This document shows, in pieces, positions 41,607 to 50,978 of a DNA stretch of 64,000 nucleotides. The DNA comes from DATLGB01 sp963740765. GTDB lineage: Bacteria > Actinomycetota > Thermoleophilia > Solirubrobacterales > Solirubrobacteraceae. Where the stretch lies: positions 310,001 through 374,000 of the forward strand of contig CAVUFN010000010.1 in NCBI GenBank assembly GCA_963740765.1, in the 5' to 3' direction. Both the position numbers and the translations under genes were made by a program. Under the pieces are notes generated by a model. That model made no database searches. It was not told the DNA's origin and saw only the letters and a list, made by a program, of their open reading frames with translations. The number at the start of each line of letters is the position of its first letter. Positions within the stretch are counted from its first letter, which is position 1.

Positions 41607-44600
41607 TTGTGCGGCATCATCGGAGTCCTGTCCCGGCGCCCCACGGGTGCCCCGCCCGACCTGGAGGCCCTGCTGGCCGAGGTCGCGGCCATCGCCGAGA
41701 CGGCGAGCGCTGACCTCAGCGCCGCGAGCGCGCGCCTCGCCGCGGTCAACGAGCAGCTCCTCGGCCCGCTCGGTGTCGCCGCCCTGCTGGACGGCGATGG
41801 CGCCGCGCGCCTCGAGCAGGCCGCCTGCGCCTTCGACGCGCTGATCGCCCACCGCGAGCGCGCGCTGGACGAAGGCGAGGCCGACGCCGCCGACCTCGAA
41901 CATGCCAACGCCGAGCTGCTCGCGCTCAAGGACGCGGTCTGGGCCCTGGGGCACGATCGTGTCGCCACCGCCCGCGGCGTCGCCGACCTGCTCGGGGACG
42001 TCGCCGAGGTCTCCCTGCCCGTGCTGTCGGCCTTCTGGGCCATCGACGTCGCCCTCGCCGCGCTGGACCGCCTCGAGGTCCGCGGGCGTGACTCCGCCGG
42101 CCTGCACGTCCTGGTCGACCAGCCGGGCGCGATCGCCGCGCTCAACGGGCGCGCCACCGACCCGCTGTTCGGCTCGCTCGCGGTGCGCCAGGCCGACGGC
42201 GCGCTGTCCTTCGTCTACAAGGTCGCCGCCGAGATCGGGGAGCTGGGGGACAACACGGCCGCCCTGCGCGCGGCGATCCGCGCCGACGCGTCGCTGCGCG
42301 CCGCCCTCGACGGCCCCGAGGCGCAGGCCACCGTCCTCGGCCACACCCGCTGGGCCAGCGTGGGCGTCATCTCCGAGGCCAACGCGCACCCGCTCAACAG
42401 CGGGTCGGCCTTCGTCGCGGTCAACGGCGACGTCGACAACTACCAGGAGCTCGAGACCGCCTCCGGACTCGCCTTCCCGCCCGAGATCACGACGGACGCG
42501 AAGGTCGTCCCCGCCCTGATGGATACGCAGCTCGCGCAGGGGGCCGACGTCGACGCCGCCTTCGCGGCCACCGTCGCGCGCTGCGAGGGCTCGGCGGCCA
42601 TCGCCGCGAGCAATGCCGGTGCGCCCGGCGCGATGCACCTCGCTCTGCGCGGGAGCGGGCAGTCGCTCTACGTCGGCCTCGCCAAGGACGCCTTCATCGT
42701 CGCCTCCGAGCCCTACGGCGTCGTCCAGGAGACGAGCCGCTACGTGCCGATGGAGGGCGAGGGTGGCCGCAACGCCGGGCAGGTCGTCGCGCTCGACCGC
42801 AAGCACGCCGGCTCGCTCGACGGCGTCCGGCGCCTGGGCTACGACGGGTCGGACCGGCCCGTCGCCGAGAGCGAGGTCAAGGTCGCCGAGATCACCGCGC
42901 GCGACATCGACCGCGCCGGCTTCCCCCACTTCCTGCTCAAGGAGATCTCCGAGGCGCCGGGCTCGTTCCGCAAGACGCTGCGCGGCAAGATCTCGGACGT
43001 CGGCGGCCGCCTGACCGCGCGGCTCGGGCCCGACACCCTGCCCGGTGACGTCCTCGACGGCCTGCGCGCGGGGCGCATCAAGCGGATCCTCGTGATCGCC
43101 CAGGGCACCGCCGCGGTGGCCGGGCAGAGCGTCGCCACGGCGCTCGGCGCGATGCTCGAGGACCTCCCGGTCGCACCCGTGCTGGCCACCGAGCTCTCGG
43201 GCTTCGGGCTCGACGACGACATGAGCGACACGCTCGTCGTCGCGGTCAGCCAGTCCGGCACGACGACGGACACCAACCGCACGGTCGACCTCGTCCGCGG
43301 GCGCGGTGCGAAGGTCATCGCGATCGTCAACCGGCGCAACTCCGACCTGGCCAGCAAGGCCGACGGCGTCCTCTACACCTCCGACGGCCGCGACGTCGAG
43401 ATGAGCGTCGCCTCGACGAAGGCGTTCTACGCGCAGGTCGCGGCGGGCTGGATCCTCGCCGTCGCGCTCGCCGATCACCTCGACTGCGGTACGCCGAGCG
43501 ACAAGGCCCGCCTGCTCGCCGGCCTGCGCGCGCTCCCCGCCGCGATGGAGACCGTCCTGGCCGGGCGCGAGGCCGTCGCCACCGCCGCGCGCGTCGAGGC
43601 GCCCGCGCGCCGCCATTGGGCGGTCGTCGGCAACGGCCCCAACCGCGTTGCCGCGGAGGAGGTCCGCATCAAGCTCTCCGAGCTCTGCTACCACGCCATC
43701 GCGTGTGACGGCACGGAGGACAAGAAGCACATCGACCTCTCCTCGGAGCCGATGATCCTCGTGTGCGCGGCCGGGCTGGCGGGCGCCACCGCCGACGACG
43801 TCGCCAAGGAGGTGGCGATCTTCGCCGCCCACAAGGCCGCGCCGGTCGTCGTTGCCACCGAGGGCGAGCACGAGCGCTTCAAGGCCGCGCGCCACACGAT
43901 CGCGGTGCCCAGGGTCGAGCCGGAGCTGGGCTTTGTCCTGTCGGCGATGGTCGGGCACCTGTTCGGGTACGAGGCGGCGCTGGCGATCGACGCGGAGGCC
44001 ATGCCGCTGCGCGAGGCGCACGTCGCCGTCGAGCACGCGCTCACCGGCGGGGAGATGCCGGCCCGGACGGCGCTGGCGGAGCCGGCCGCGGCGTTCTTCG
44101 CGGCGCTGGCCGCCGGGCGCTACAACGGCAACCTCGAGGCCTCCACCGCCGTGCGCGTCGCGGCGCTGCTGCGCTACGCGACCGGCGTCCTGCCCGACGA
44201 GGCCTACGAGCTGGAGTTCGGCCGCATGGCGACGCCGGACGCGATCCTCGAGGACCTGTCGGAGGCCCTGACGCTGGCCGTGAGCGAGCTGACCCGTCCG
44301 GTCGACGCGATCAAGCACCAGGCCAAGACCGTCACCGTCGGCATCTCGCGCAGCGAGGACGAGCTGATGAGCGCGCCGCTCGTCCAGGCCGTCCTCGACG
44401 CGGGCACGCCGGAGGAGGCGCTGTCCTACCGCAATCTGCGCGCGCTCGCCGAGCTCGGCCCGCTCGTCGCCGAGGTCACCGGCTTCACGCGCTACGCCGT
44501 CAGCGGGGACGTCGCGGCCACAGCCACCGTCGCCGTGGTCGGCCGGGGCGGGGTCGCCGAGGAGCTGTCCTCGCGCACGGACTCCGACCCGCGGCTGCTC

Positions 44601-44933
44601 GGCGCCAAGCGCCGCGCCGCCCAGGAGCGCGAGGTCACCGTGGCGATCGGCGCGCGTGACGGCCGTCACCTCGTGCTCATCCCGGAGATCGTCGGCGGCA
44701 CCGTGACCGGGCTCAGCCTGCTGCACGTCGAGACGCACGAGTCGCTGCCGGTCCCCGTCGTCAAGCGGATGCTGACCGAGTACCGCGGCCGCTACGCCGC
44801 CATGTACGACATGGTCACGGAGACGGAGCCGACGCTGGACGACGCGCGCCTCGCCGAGTTCCGCCCGATCGATCTGTTCACGGAGCCGGTCCGCGTGCTC
44901 GCGCGGCACTGGCGGGGCGCCGCCGCGCTGTGA
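41607..44933 (+). CDS. Oversized glucosamine-6-phosphate synthase-like protein (1108 aa)
   Basis: TTG 41607 places Cys at position 2 (MCGIIGVLS), the N-terminal nucleophile of class II amidotransferases. About 135 helical residues are inserted before RLEVRGRDSAG (155-165), which normally lies near residue 25. HTRWASVG, NGDVDN and TDAKVV follow. Two SIS domains come next: SQSGTTTDT in the first, EEVRIKLSELCYH and DKKH in the second; an AKTVTV motif resembles the end of normal GlmS. Some 220 more residues follow it. It probably makes GlcN-6-P from Fru-6-P and glutamine, next to glmM, but the added parts are unexplained. Confidence 0.82.
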   Translation: MCGIIGVLSRRPTGAPPDLEALLAEVAAIAETASADLSAASARLAAVNEQLLGPLGVAALLDGDGAARLEQAACAFDALIAHRERALDEGEADAADLEHANAELLALKDAVWALGHDRVATARGVADLLGDVAEVSLPVLSAFWAIDVALAALDRLEVRGRDSAGLHVLVDQPGAIAALNGRATDPLFGSLAVRQADGALSFVYKVAAEIGELGDNTAALRAAIRADASLRAALDGPEAQATVLGHTRWASVGVISEANAHPLNSGSAFVAVNGDVDNYQELETASGLAFPPEITTDAKVVPALMDTQLAQGADVDAAFAATVARCEGSAAIAASNAGAPGAMHLALRGSGQSLYVGLAKDAFIVASEPYGVVQETSRYVPMEGEGGRNAGQVVALDRKHAGSLDGVRRLGYDGSDRPVAESEVKVAEITARDIDRAGFPHFLLKEISEAPGSFRKTLRGKISDVGGRLTARLGPDTLPGDVLDGLRAGRIKRILVIAQGTAAVAGQSVATALGAMLEDLPVAPVLATELSGFGLDDDMSDTLVVAVSQSGTTTDTNRTVDLVRGRGAKVIAIVNRRNSDLASKADGVLYTSDGRDVEMSVASTKAFYAQVAAGWILAVALADHLDCGTPSDKARLLAGLRALPAAMETVLAGREAVATAARVEAPARRHWAVVGNGPNRVAAEEVRIKLSELCYHAIACDGTEDKKHIDLSSEPMILVCAAGLAGATADDVAKEVAIFAAHKAAPVVVATEGEHERFKAARHTIAVPRVEPELGFVLSAMVGHLFGYEAALAIDAEAMPLREAHVAVEHALTGGEMPARTALAEPAAAFFAALAAGRYNGNLEASTAVRVAALLRYATGVLPDEAYELEFGRMATPDAILEDLSEALTLAVSELTRPVDAIKHQAKTVTVGISRSEDELMSAPLVQAVLDAGTPEEALSYRNLRALAELGPLVAEVTGFTRYAVSGDVAATATVAVVGRGGVAEELSSRTDSDPRLLGAKRRAAQEREVTVAIGARDGRHLVLIPEIVGGTVTGLSLLHVETHESLPVPVVKRMLTEYRGRYAAMYDMVTETEPTLDDARLAEFRPIDLFTEPVRVLARHWRGAAAL

Positions 44934-45286
44934 GCGCGGTCGGGATCGACCTGCTGGAGATCGACCGCATCGAGCGGGCACTCGAGCGGCGTCCCCGTCT
45001 GGCGGAGCGGCTCTTCACGGAGGCCGAGCGCGCCTACGCGGCCGACCGCGCACGGCCGGCGCAGCACCTCGCGGCGCGGTTCTGCGCGAAGGAGGCGGTG
45101 GCGAAGGCGCTGGCGATGCGCGCATGGGACCCGGTCGACATCGAGGTCGTGCCCGGCGACCCGGCGCCGCAGGTGCGCCTGCACGGCGCGGCGGCGCGGC
45201 GGGCGGGTGAGCTGGGTGTGACCGTCGAGGTGTCGCTGACCCACTCGCGCGGGATGGCCGGGGCCGTCGCCGTGCTCTCACCGTGA
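44930..45286 (+). CDS. acpS: Holo-[acyl-carrier-protein] synthase
   Basis: A 118-aa phosphopantetheinyl transferase of the AcpS type. VGIDLLEIDRIERAL carries the metal-binding Asp and AARFCAKEAVAKAL the conserved Glu-Lys pair; VSLTHSRGMAGAVAVL is the C-terminal block. It attaches the pantetheine arm to acyl carrier protein. GTG 44930 overlaps the previous stop as GTGA, and its stop overlaps the nnr start in the same way. Confidence 0.94.
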   Translation: MSAVGIDLLEIDRIERALERRPRLAERLFTEAERAYAADRARPAQHLAARFCAKEAVAKALAMRAWDPVDIEVVPGDPAPQVRLHGAAARRAGELGVTVEVSLTHSRGMAGAVAVLSP

Positions 45287-46659
45287 CGGACTGGCTGGCG
45301 CCGCTCCTCGACGCGGCCGAGCAGCGCGAGACCGACCGCTGGGCCATCGAGGACCTGGGGATGGACGACCTGATGGAGCGCGCGGGGGCGGGACTGGCCG
45401 CGATCGTGGCGCGGGTTGCGCCCGCGGGCCGGGTCGTGGTGTGCTGCGGCAAGGGCAACAACGGCGGCGACGGCAAGGTCGCCGCGCGCGTCCTCCGCGC
45501 CGCCGGCCGCGATGCCGTCGTCCTGGAGCCGCCGTTCGACGACCTCAGCGCGCTCGGCGGCGCCGCGGTGATCGTCGACGCGTTGCTCGGCACGGGCTTC
45601 GAGGGCACGCCGCGCGCGCCGCTGGACGGCGTCATCCGGGCCATCAACGCCGCGGAGGCCCCCGTCGTGGCCGCCGACATGCCCAGCGGCGTCAACGGCT
45701 CCACGGGTGAGATCGACGGTGACGCCGTGCGCGCCGTGGCCACCGCGACCTTCCACGCCGCCAAGCCGGGACTCTGGATCCACCCGGGCAAGGCCCGTGC
45801 GGGCGAGGTCCACGTCATTGACATCGGCATCCCCGCACCGATCGGCCCGGGGCTGCGTCCGACCGTCGGCCTGATCGGCCCGGACGTGCTCGCGGGGCTC
45901 CCGCACCGCGACGCCGACGCCACGAAGTTCTCGTCGGGCACCGTCGTCGTCGTCGGCGGCTCGCCGGGACTGACCGGCGCGCCCGCGCTGGCCGCTGCCG
46001 CCGCCCAGCGCGCCGGCGCCGGCTACGTGACGATCTGCTCGGACGCCGACGTCCCGCACCGGCCCGTCGAGGTCATGCAGCGCGGCCATGATGGGCTCGA
46101 CGCCCTGCTCGAGAAGGCCACCGCGGTCGTCCTCGGCCCCGGCCTCGGCCCGGACGGCGCGGCCTTCGCCCGGGAGGTGTACACCCGCGTCGAGGTCCCG
46201 CTCGTCCTCGACGCCGACGGCCTCAACGCCTTCAGCGGCCACGCCTTCCCCGACCGCGCCGCGCCCACCGTCCTGACCCCACACGCCGGCGAGCTGAGCC
46301 GGCTCGTCGACGGCGACGTCAAGGCCCACCGGCTCGCCTGCGCCCGCGCCGGCGCCGAGCACGCCCGCGCGATCCTCGTGCTCAAGGGCGACGACACGCT
46401 CGTCGCCACGCCGAACGGGCGCGTCGCCATCTCATCCGGTGGCGCCCCCGGCCTGGCCACCGCGGGCACGGGCGACGTCCTGTCCGGGGTCATCGCCGCC
46501 CTGCTGGCGCGCGGCACCGAGCCCGAGCACGCCGTCTGCGCGGGCGTCTACGCGCACCTGCGCGCGGGGCAGCTCGCGGCGCAGCCCCACGGGCCCGACG
46601 GGGTCATCGCCTCCGACGTCATCGCGCGGCTGCCCGAGGCCTTAAGGTCTCCGGCATGA
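45283..46659 (+). CDS. nnr: Bifunctional NAD(P)H-hydrate epimerase / ADP-dependent dehydratase
   Basis: A 458-aa repair enzyme. The N-terminal epimerase domain has MDDLMERAGAGLAAIV, VVCCGKGNNGGDGKVAARVL and DALLGTGFEGTPRAPL. The C-terminal ribokinase-like dehydratase has TGAPALAAAAAQRAGAGYVTI, LTPHAGELSRL, LKGDDTLVATP and ATAGTGDVLSGVIAALLARG. It restores hydrated NADH and NADPH. The acpS-nnr-alr neighbourhood is a frequent actinobacterial order. Confidence 0.94.
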   Translation: MTDWLAPLLDAAEQRETDRWAIEDLGMDDLMERAGAGLAAIVARVAPAGRVVVCCGKGNNGGDGKVAARVLRAAGRDAVVLEPPFDDLSALGGAAVIVDALLGTGFEGTPRAPLDGVIRAINAAEAPVVAADMPSGVNGSTGEIDGDAVRAVATATFHAAKPGLWIHPGKARAGEVHVIDIGIPAPIGPGLRPTVGLIGPDVLAGLPHRDADATKFSSGTVVVVGGSPGLTGAPALAAAAAQRAGAGYVTICSDADVPHRPVEVMQRGHDGLDALLEKATAVVLGPGLGPDGAAFAREVYTRVEVPLVLDADGLNAFSGHAFPDRAAPTVLTPHAGELSRLVDGDVKAHRLACARAGAEHARAILVLKGDDTLVATPNGRVAISSGGAPGLATAGTGDVLSGVIAALLARGTEPEHAVCAGVYAHLRAGQLAAQPHGPDGVIASDVIARLPEALRSPA

Positions 46660-47120
46660 GCCTGACCGTGCGCGACGTCATGGATGCCGACCCCACGACC
46701 GTGACGCCCGAGGCGTCGGTCGAGGACGTCGTGCGGGCGCTGCGCTCCCAGGAGCTGACCGGCGTCCCGGTGGTCAACGAGGGCGGCCGCTGCGTCGGGA
46801 TCATCACGGAGGCGGACCTGGTCCTGAGCGGCGACGAGGGCGACCTGCACCTGCCGCACTACATCGAGCTGTTCGGCGGGATCGTCTTCCTCGAGTCGAT
46901 GCATCGTTTCGAGGAGCGCCTCAAGCGCGCGACGGCCTCGACGGCGGAGGACATGATGACCGAGGAGCCCGTGACGATCGAGCCGGACGCGACCGTCCAG
47001 GAGGCCGGGCGGACGATGTCGCACCACAAGCACAACCGGTTGCCCGTGGTCGAGCACGGCCGCCTCGTCGGCGTCATCACCCGGGTCGACGTGCTCGACG
47101 CCCTCACGCGCGAGGACTGA
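46656..47120 (+). CDS. Tandem CBS-domain protein
   Basis: A 154-aa protein of two CBS motifs: VRDVMDADPTTVTPEASVEDVVRAL with GIITEADLVLSGD, then AEDMMTEEPVTIEPDATVQEAG with GVITRVDVLDAL. Such stand-alone Bateman modules bind adenine nucleotides and usually regulate a partner. The ATG overlaps the nnr stop; TAAGGT lies 7 nt before it, so a separate leaderless promoter is possible. alr begins at the next base after its stop. Confidence 0.88.
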   Translation: MSLTVRDVMDADPTTVTPEASVEDVVRALRSQELTGVPVVNEGGRCVGIITEADLVLSGDEGDLHLPHYIELFGGIVFLESMHRFEERLKRATASTAEDMMTEEPVTIEPDATVQEAGRTMSHHKHNRLPVVEHGRLVGVITRVDVLDALTRED

Positions 47121-48173
47121 GTGCTCCGCGCCGAGGCGCGCATCGACGCGGACGCCATCGCCGCCAACTGCGCCCGCCTGCGCGGGGTCACCGGCACGAC
47201 GCTGTGCGCGGTGGTCAAGGCGGACGGCTACGGGCACGGGGCGCTGACGGCGGCCCGCGCGGCGCGGCGGGGCGGCGCCGAATGGCTCGCGGTGGCGACC
47301 GCCGAGGAGGCGCGCTGCCTGCGCGCGGGCGGCGTCGACGGCCGCGTCCTGGTCATGGGCGCGCTGTCGGTGGACGAGCTGCCGGTGGCGATCGGTGCCG
47401 ACGCCGACGTCGTCGCGTGGCGGACGGAGTTTCTCGAGCGCGTGCCGGACGGCGCCCGCGTGCACGTCAAGCTCGACACGGGCATGGGGCGGCTGGGGAC
47501 GCGCGACCTCGGTGAGGCGCTGGCGGTCGCCCGTTCCGCCCAGGAGCGCGGCCTGCTCACCGGCGCGATGACGCACTTCGCCACCAGCGACGACGACCCG
47601 GACTTCGCCCGCGAGCAGCTCGCCGCCTTCCGGCCGTTCCTGGCCGCGCTCCCGGACGGCGTCGTCGCCCACGCCGCCAACTCCGCGGGGGCGCTGGGCA
47701 TCCCGGAGAGCCGCCTGGACATGGTGCGGTGCGGGATCGCCGTCTACGGCCTGGACCCGTTCCAGTCCGATCCCGCCGATCACGGCCTGCAGCCGGCCCT
47801 GACCCTCGCGAGCTACGTGGCCGAGGTCAAGCCGATCGCCGCCGGGCAGTCGGCGGGCTACGGGCGCCGCTACGTCGCCGAGCGCGACGGCCTGATCGCC
47901 ACCGTCCCGGTCGGCTACGCGGACGGGGTGCGCCGGGCGCTGACCAACAACGCGGACGTGCTGATCGGCGGCCGCCGCTTCCCGCTCGCCGGGACCGTGT
48001 CGATGGACAACGTCACCGTGGCCGTCGACGACTCGGTCGCGCGCGGCGACGAGGTCGTCCTGATCGGCGCGCAGGGTGCCGGGCGCGTCCTCGCCGAGGA
48101 ATGGGCGGACCGGCTCGGCACGATCAACTACGAGATCACCTGTGGCATCTCGGCCCGTGTTCCGCGCGCTTAG
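47121..48173 (+). CDS. alr: Alanine racemase
   Basis: A 350-aa PLP enzyme making D-alanine for the wall. VVKADGYGHG carries the Schiff-base lysine; AGYGRRYVAERD holds the catalytic Tyr, and SMDNVTVAV and EITCGISARVPR are C-terminal motifs. GTG at 47121 follows the CBS stop directly. It adds to the wall-precursor theme of this run (glmM, glmS-like, murI, carboxypeptidase). Confidence 0.95.
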   Translation: MLRAEARIDADAIAANCARLRGVTGTTLCAVVKADGYGHGALTAARAARRGGAEWLAVATAEEARCLRAGGVDGRVLVMGALSVDELPVAIGADADVVAWRTEFLERVPDGARVHVKLDTGMGRLGTRDLGEALAVARSAQERGLLTGAMTHFATSDDDPDFAREQLAAFRPFLAALPDGVVAHAANSAGALGIPESRLDMVRCGIAVYGLDPFQSDPADHGLQPALTLASYVAEVKPIAAGQSAGYGRRYVAERDGLIATVPVGYADGVRRALTNNADVLIGGRRFPLAGTVSMDNVTVAVDDSVARGDEVVLIGAQGAGRVLAEEWADRLGTINYEITCGISARVPRA

Positions 48174-49497
48174 GGGAACGAATGCCTGGCTGGTCGGCGG
48201 CGCGGTCCGCGACCGGAGGCTGGGCCGGGCCACGGGCGACGTCGACATCGCGGTCGCCGCCGAGGACGTCGCGCCGCTCGCGAAGGCGCTGCGCCAGGAG
48301 ATCGGCGGCGCGGCGTTCCCGCTCGGGGACCGCTACGGGGGCTGGCGCGTGGTGGCCGCCGACCGCGAGGTCGACCTCCTGCCCTTGGTCGGCGGGTCGC
48401 TGGAGGCCGACCTCGCCGCCCGGGACTTCACCGTCAACGCGATGGCCGAGCCGATCGGCGGGGGCGACCTGGTCGATCCGTTCGGCGGCGCCGCCGACCT
48501 CGACGCACGCTGCCTGCGCGCGGTCGGGCCCGAGTCCTTCACCGCCGATCCCCTGCGCGTCCTGCGCCTGGCGCGCTTCGCCGCCGAGCTCGGCTTCACG
48601 ATCGACGCTGCGGCCCTCGCCGCCGCCCGCGCCGCGGCGCCCGGCCTCACGGGGGTCGCCGCCGAACGCAGCTTCGCCGAGGTCACCCGCATCCTGCTCG
48701 CGCCGGCGCCGGGCGCGGCGGTCCGGCTGATGGAGGACACCGGAGCCGCCGCGGTCGTCCTTCCCGAGCTGGTCGCGCTGCGGGGCGTCGAGCAGTCCGT
48801 CTACCACGACGCCGACGTCCACGACCACACGCTGAACGTGCTCGACGCGGTCGCGCAGCTCGAGCGCGACGAGGCCGACCCGCGCGTGAACGCCCGGCTC
48901 GGCGAGCCGCTGGCCCACCAGCTCGACCACTGGCAGGCGATGCGCTTCGCGGCGATCCTGCACGACATCGCCAAGCCGGACACCGCTGGCACCCGCGCCG
49001 ACGGCCGCGGCACCTCGTTCGTCGGCCACGACGAGGCCGGCGCCGACCTCGCCCGCACGATCCTGCGCCGCCTGCGCGCGTCCGAGCGCCTGGTCGACTA
49101 CGTCGCCCACCTCACCCGTCACCACCTGCGCGTCGGCTTCCTCGTCCACCGGGCGCCGCTGGACCGCCGCGCCGTGCACCGCTACCTGCGGGCCACGGAG
49201 CCCTACGCCGTCGACGTGACCGTCTTCACCTGCGCCGACCGCCTGGCGACGCGTGGCCGCAACGCCGGGCCGGCCACCGCCGCGCATCTGGCGCTCGCGC
49301 GCGAGCTGCTCGAGGACGCGCTCGCGGACGGCCCCGTCCCGCTCGTCCGCGGCGACGAGCTGGCCCGCGAGCTCGGGGTGTCGGGGCCCGCCATCGGCGA
49401 CCTGCTGGTTCACCTTGCGGAGGCGCAGTTCGCGGGCGAGGTGACCACCCGCGACGAGGCGCTCGCGCGCGCCCGCGCCCACCTCGCGTCGAGCTAG
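48157..49497 (+). CDS. cca: CCA tRNA nucleotidyltransferase / poly(A) polymerase family with HD domain
   Basis: About 446 aa. WLVGGAVRDRRLGRATGDVDIAVA is the class II nucleotidyltransferase site with its DxD pair; RDFTVNAMAEPI and DPLRVLRLARFAAELGF follow, then an HD hydrolase domain (RFAAILHDIAKPDTAG, TRHHLRVGFLVH). It repairs or adds the 3' CCA of tRNA, or could act as a poly(A) polymerase. Start is GTG 48157 or GTG 48142; both overlap the alr end. Confidence 0.87.
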   Translation: MFRALRGTNAWLVGGAVRDRRLGRATGDVDIAVAAEDVAPLAKALRQEIGGAAFPLGDRYGGWRVVAADREVDLLPLVGGSLEADLAARDFTVNAMAEPIGGGDLVDPFGGAADLDARCLRAVGPESFTADPLRVLRLARFAAELGFTIDAAALAAARAAAPGLTGVAAERSFAEVTRILLAPAPGAAVRLMEDTGAAAVVLPELVALRGVEQSVYHDADVHDHTLNVLDAVAQLERDEADPRVNARLGEPLAHQLDHWQAMRFAAILHDIAKPDTAGTRADGRGTSFVGHDEAGADLARTILRRLRASERLVDYVAHLTRHHLRVGFLVHRAPLDRRAVHRYLRATEPYAVDVTVFTCADRLATRGRNAGPATAAHLALARELLEDALADGPVPLVRGDELARELGVSGPAIGDLLVHLAEAQFAGEVTTRDEALARARAHLASS

Positions 49498-49508
49498 TGT
49501 CCCGGCCC

Positions 49509-49919
49509 ATGGCCGACCCGGACTGCATCTTCTGCAAGATCGTGGCGGGGGAGATCCCGTCGACCAGGGTCCACGAGGACGAGCGCACCGTCGCCTTCAT
49601 GGACGTCAACCCAGGGGCTCGCGGGCACCTGCTCGTGGTGCCACGCGAGCACGCCGCCGACCTGCACGAGATCTCCGACGACGACCTCGCCGCCGTCGCC
49701 CGCACCGCCCGCGACATGGCCGCCAAGGCCGTCGACCGGCTCGGCGCCGAGGGCGTGAACATCATCCAGAACAACGGCCGCGCCGCGTGGCAGACCGTCT
49801 TCCACTACCACGTCCACGTGGTGCCGCGCTGGCCGGGCGACCCGATCGAGCTGCCCTGGATCCCGACGCCGGGCGACGAGGACGAGATCAAGGCCGCCGC
49901 GGCGGAGCTGACCCGGTGA
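49509..49919 (+). CDS. HIT-family nucleotide hydrolase
   Basis: A 136-aa histidine-triad protein of the Hint branch. DCIFCKIVAGEIPSTRVHED is the family start and HYHVHVVPRW the H-x-H-x-H triad that attacks nucleoside phosphoramidates or aminoacyl-AMP. ATG 49509 is preferred over GTG 49497, and TAGTGT lies 8 nt before it. Its stop overlaps the GTG of the next gene. Confidence 0.92.
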   Translation: MADPDCIFCKIVAGEIPSTRVHEDERTVAFMDVNPGARGHLLVVPREHAADLHEISDDDLAAVARTARDMAAKAVDRLGAEGVNIIQNNGRAAWQTVFHYHVHVVPRWPGDPIELPWIPTPGDEDEIKAAAAELTR

Positions 49920-50695
49920 GCGGTCCGATCCAGGTCGAGCGCGACGGCCCGCTCGCCGTCCTCACCCACACCAACCCGCCCGTCAACCTCTGGGACCAGG
50001 CCACGATGGACGGCTGGGCCGCCGCCCTCGACGAGCTCGAGGCGGACCCGCCCCGCGGCCTGCTCGTGCGCGCGGAAGGCAAGATCGTCTCCGGCGGGGT
50101 CGACGTCAAGCTGTTCGCCGAGGTCGAGGACGGCGCGGCCGGCGGCGAGCTGTGGGCGAAGCTGCTCGAGCTCCCGCAGCGCTTGGAGGCGCTGCCGTAC
50201 CCGACCGTGTTCGCCGCCCACGGGCTGTGCCTGACGGCGTCGTTCGAGATCTCGCTGGCCTGCGACCTGTTGCTGGCGGCCGAGTCCGCCAAGTTCGGCC
50301 TGGTGGAGCGCGTCGTCGGCCTGACGCCTTCGATGGGCGGCCCCCAGCGGCTCGTCGAGCGCGCCGGCCCCGCGCGGGCGCGCGAGCTCGTCTACACGGG
50401 CGCCACGTACGACGCCGCGACCCTGGCGGGCTGGAACGTCGTCAACCGCGTGCTGGCCGACGACGGCTTCGACAATGCCGCCCGGGCCTTCGCGATGGAC
50501 CTCGCCACCGGCCCCACGGTCGCCCACGCCGCCACCAAGCGGATCGTCCGCGCGGCGCTCGAGGGCGGGGTGGACGCGGCCGACGCGGTCGTCCCGGACG
50601 TGGCGGGCAAGCTCTTCGACACCGAGGACCTCAAGGGCGCGGTCGCGTCGTTCCTCGAGCACGGCCCGGGCAAGGCCCGGTACCACGGTCGGTAA
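49916..50695 (+). CDS. Enoyl-CoA hydratase/isomerase family protein
   Basis: A 259-aa crotonase-fold protein. EGKIVSGGVDVKLFAEV forms the first oxyanion element and AAHGLCLTASFEISLACDLLLAAESAKFGL the second, with EISLACD typical of the family. The usual catalytic Glu pair is not clear, so the reaction (hydration, isomerisation or other) is open. GTG 49916 overlaps the HIT stop. Confidence 0.82.
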   Translation: MSGPIQVERDGPLAVLTHTNPPVNLWDQATMDGWAAALDELEADPPRGLLVRAEGKIVSGGVDVKLFAEVEDGAAGGELWAKLLELPQRLEALPYPTVFAAHGLCLTASFEISLACDLLLAAESAKFGLVERVVGLTPSMGGPQRLVERAGPARARELVYTGATYDAATLAGWNVVNRVLADDGFDNAARAFAMDLATGPTVAHAATKRIVRAALEGGVDAADAVVPDVAGKLFDTEDLKGAVASFLEHGPGKARYHGR

Positions 50696-50734
50696 GGACT
50701 TGCGCGCCAACCCTGCGTATGGGAGGTTTCCCAC

Positions 50735-50938
50735 ATGGCTACCGGGACGGTCAAGTGGTTCTCAGACGACAAGGGGTTCGGCTTCATCACGCCTGACGAG
50801 GGTGGCCGCGATCTCTTCGTCCACTACTCAGGCATCGAAGGCGACGGTTACCGATCGCTCGCAGAGGGTTCGAAGGTCACCTACGAGGAGGAATCCGGGG
50901 ACAAGGGGCCGAAGGCCGTCAACGTCCACAAGTTGTAG
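50735..50938 (+). CDS. Cold-shock protein
   Basis: A 67-aa nucleic-acid chaperone. TVKWFSDDKGFGFITPDEGGRDLFVHYSGI contains both RNA-binding motifs (KGFGFI and VFVH-type LFVHY). GGAGG precedes the ATG by 7 nt. It is a free-standing gene in a short intergenic setting. Confidence 0.96.
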   Translation: MATGTVKWFSDDKGFGFITPDEGGRDLFVHYSGIEGDGYRSLAEGSKVTYEEESGDKGPKAVNVHKL

Positions 50939-50978
50939 GACCGCATCGGCCGCCGGTCGGCCGTGTTTGATACCTCCG

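Noticed and set aside
40254..44933. A possible natural fusion of GlmM and the GlmS-like protein, since one frame spans both.
   Set aside because: Between about 40410 and 41600 that frame reads Arg/Gly-rich shadow sequence while the GlmM motifs are in another frame; the fusion is only apparent and stems from the frameshift.
41337..44981. A 1214-codon minus-strand frame opposite the GlmS-like gene.
   Set aside because: Shadow frame with no recognisable domain; the plus strand encodes amidotransferase and SIS motifs.
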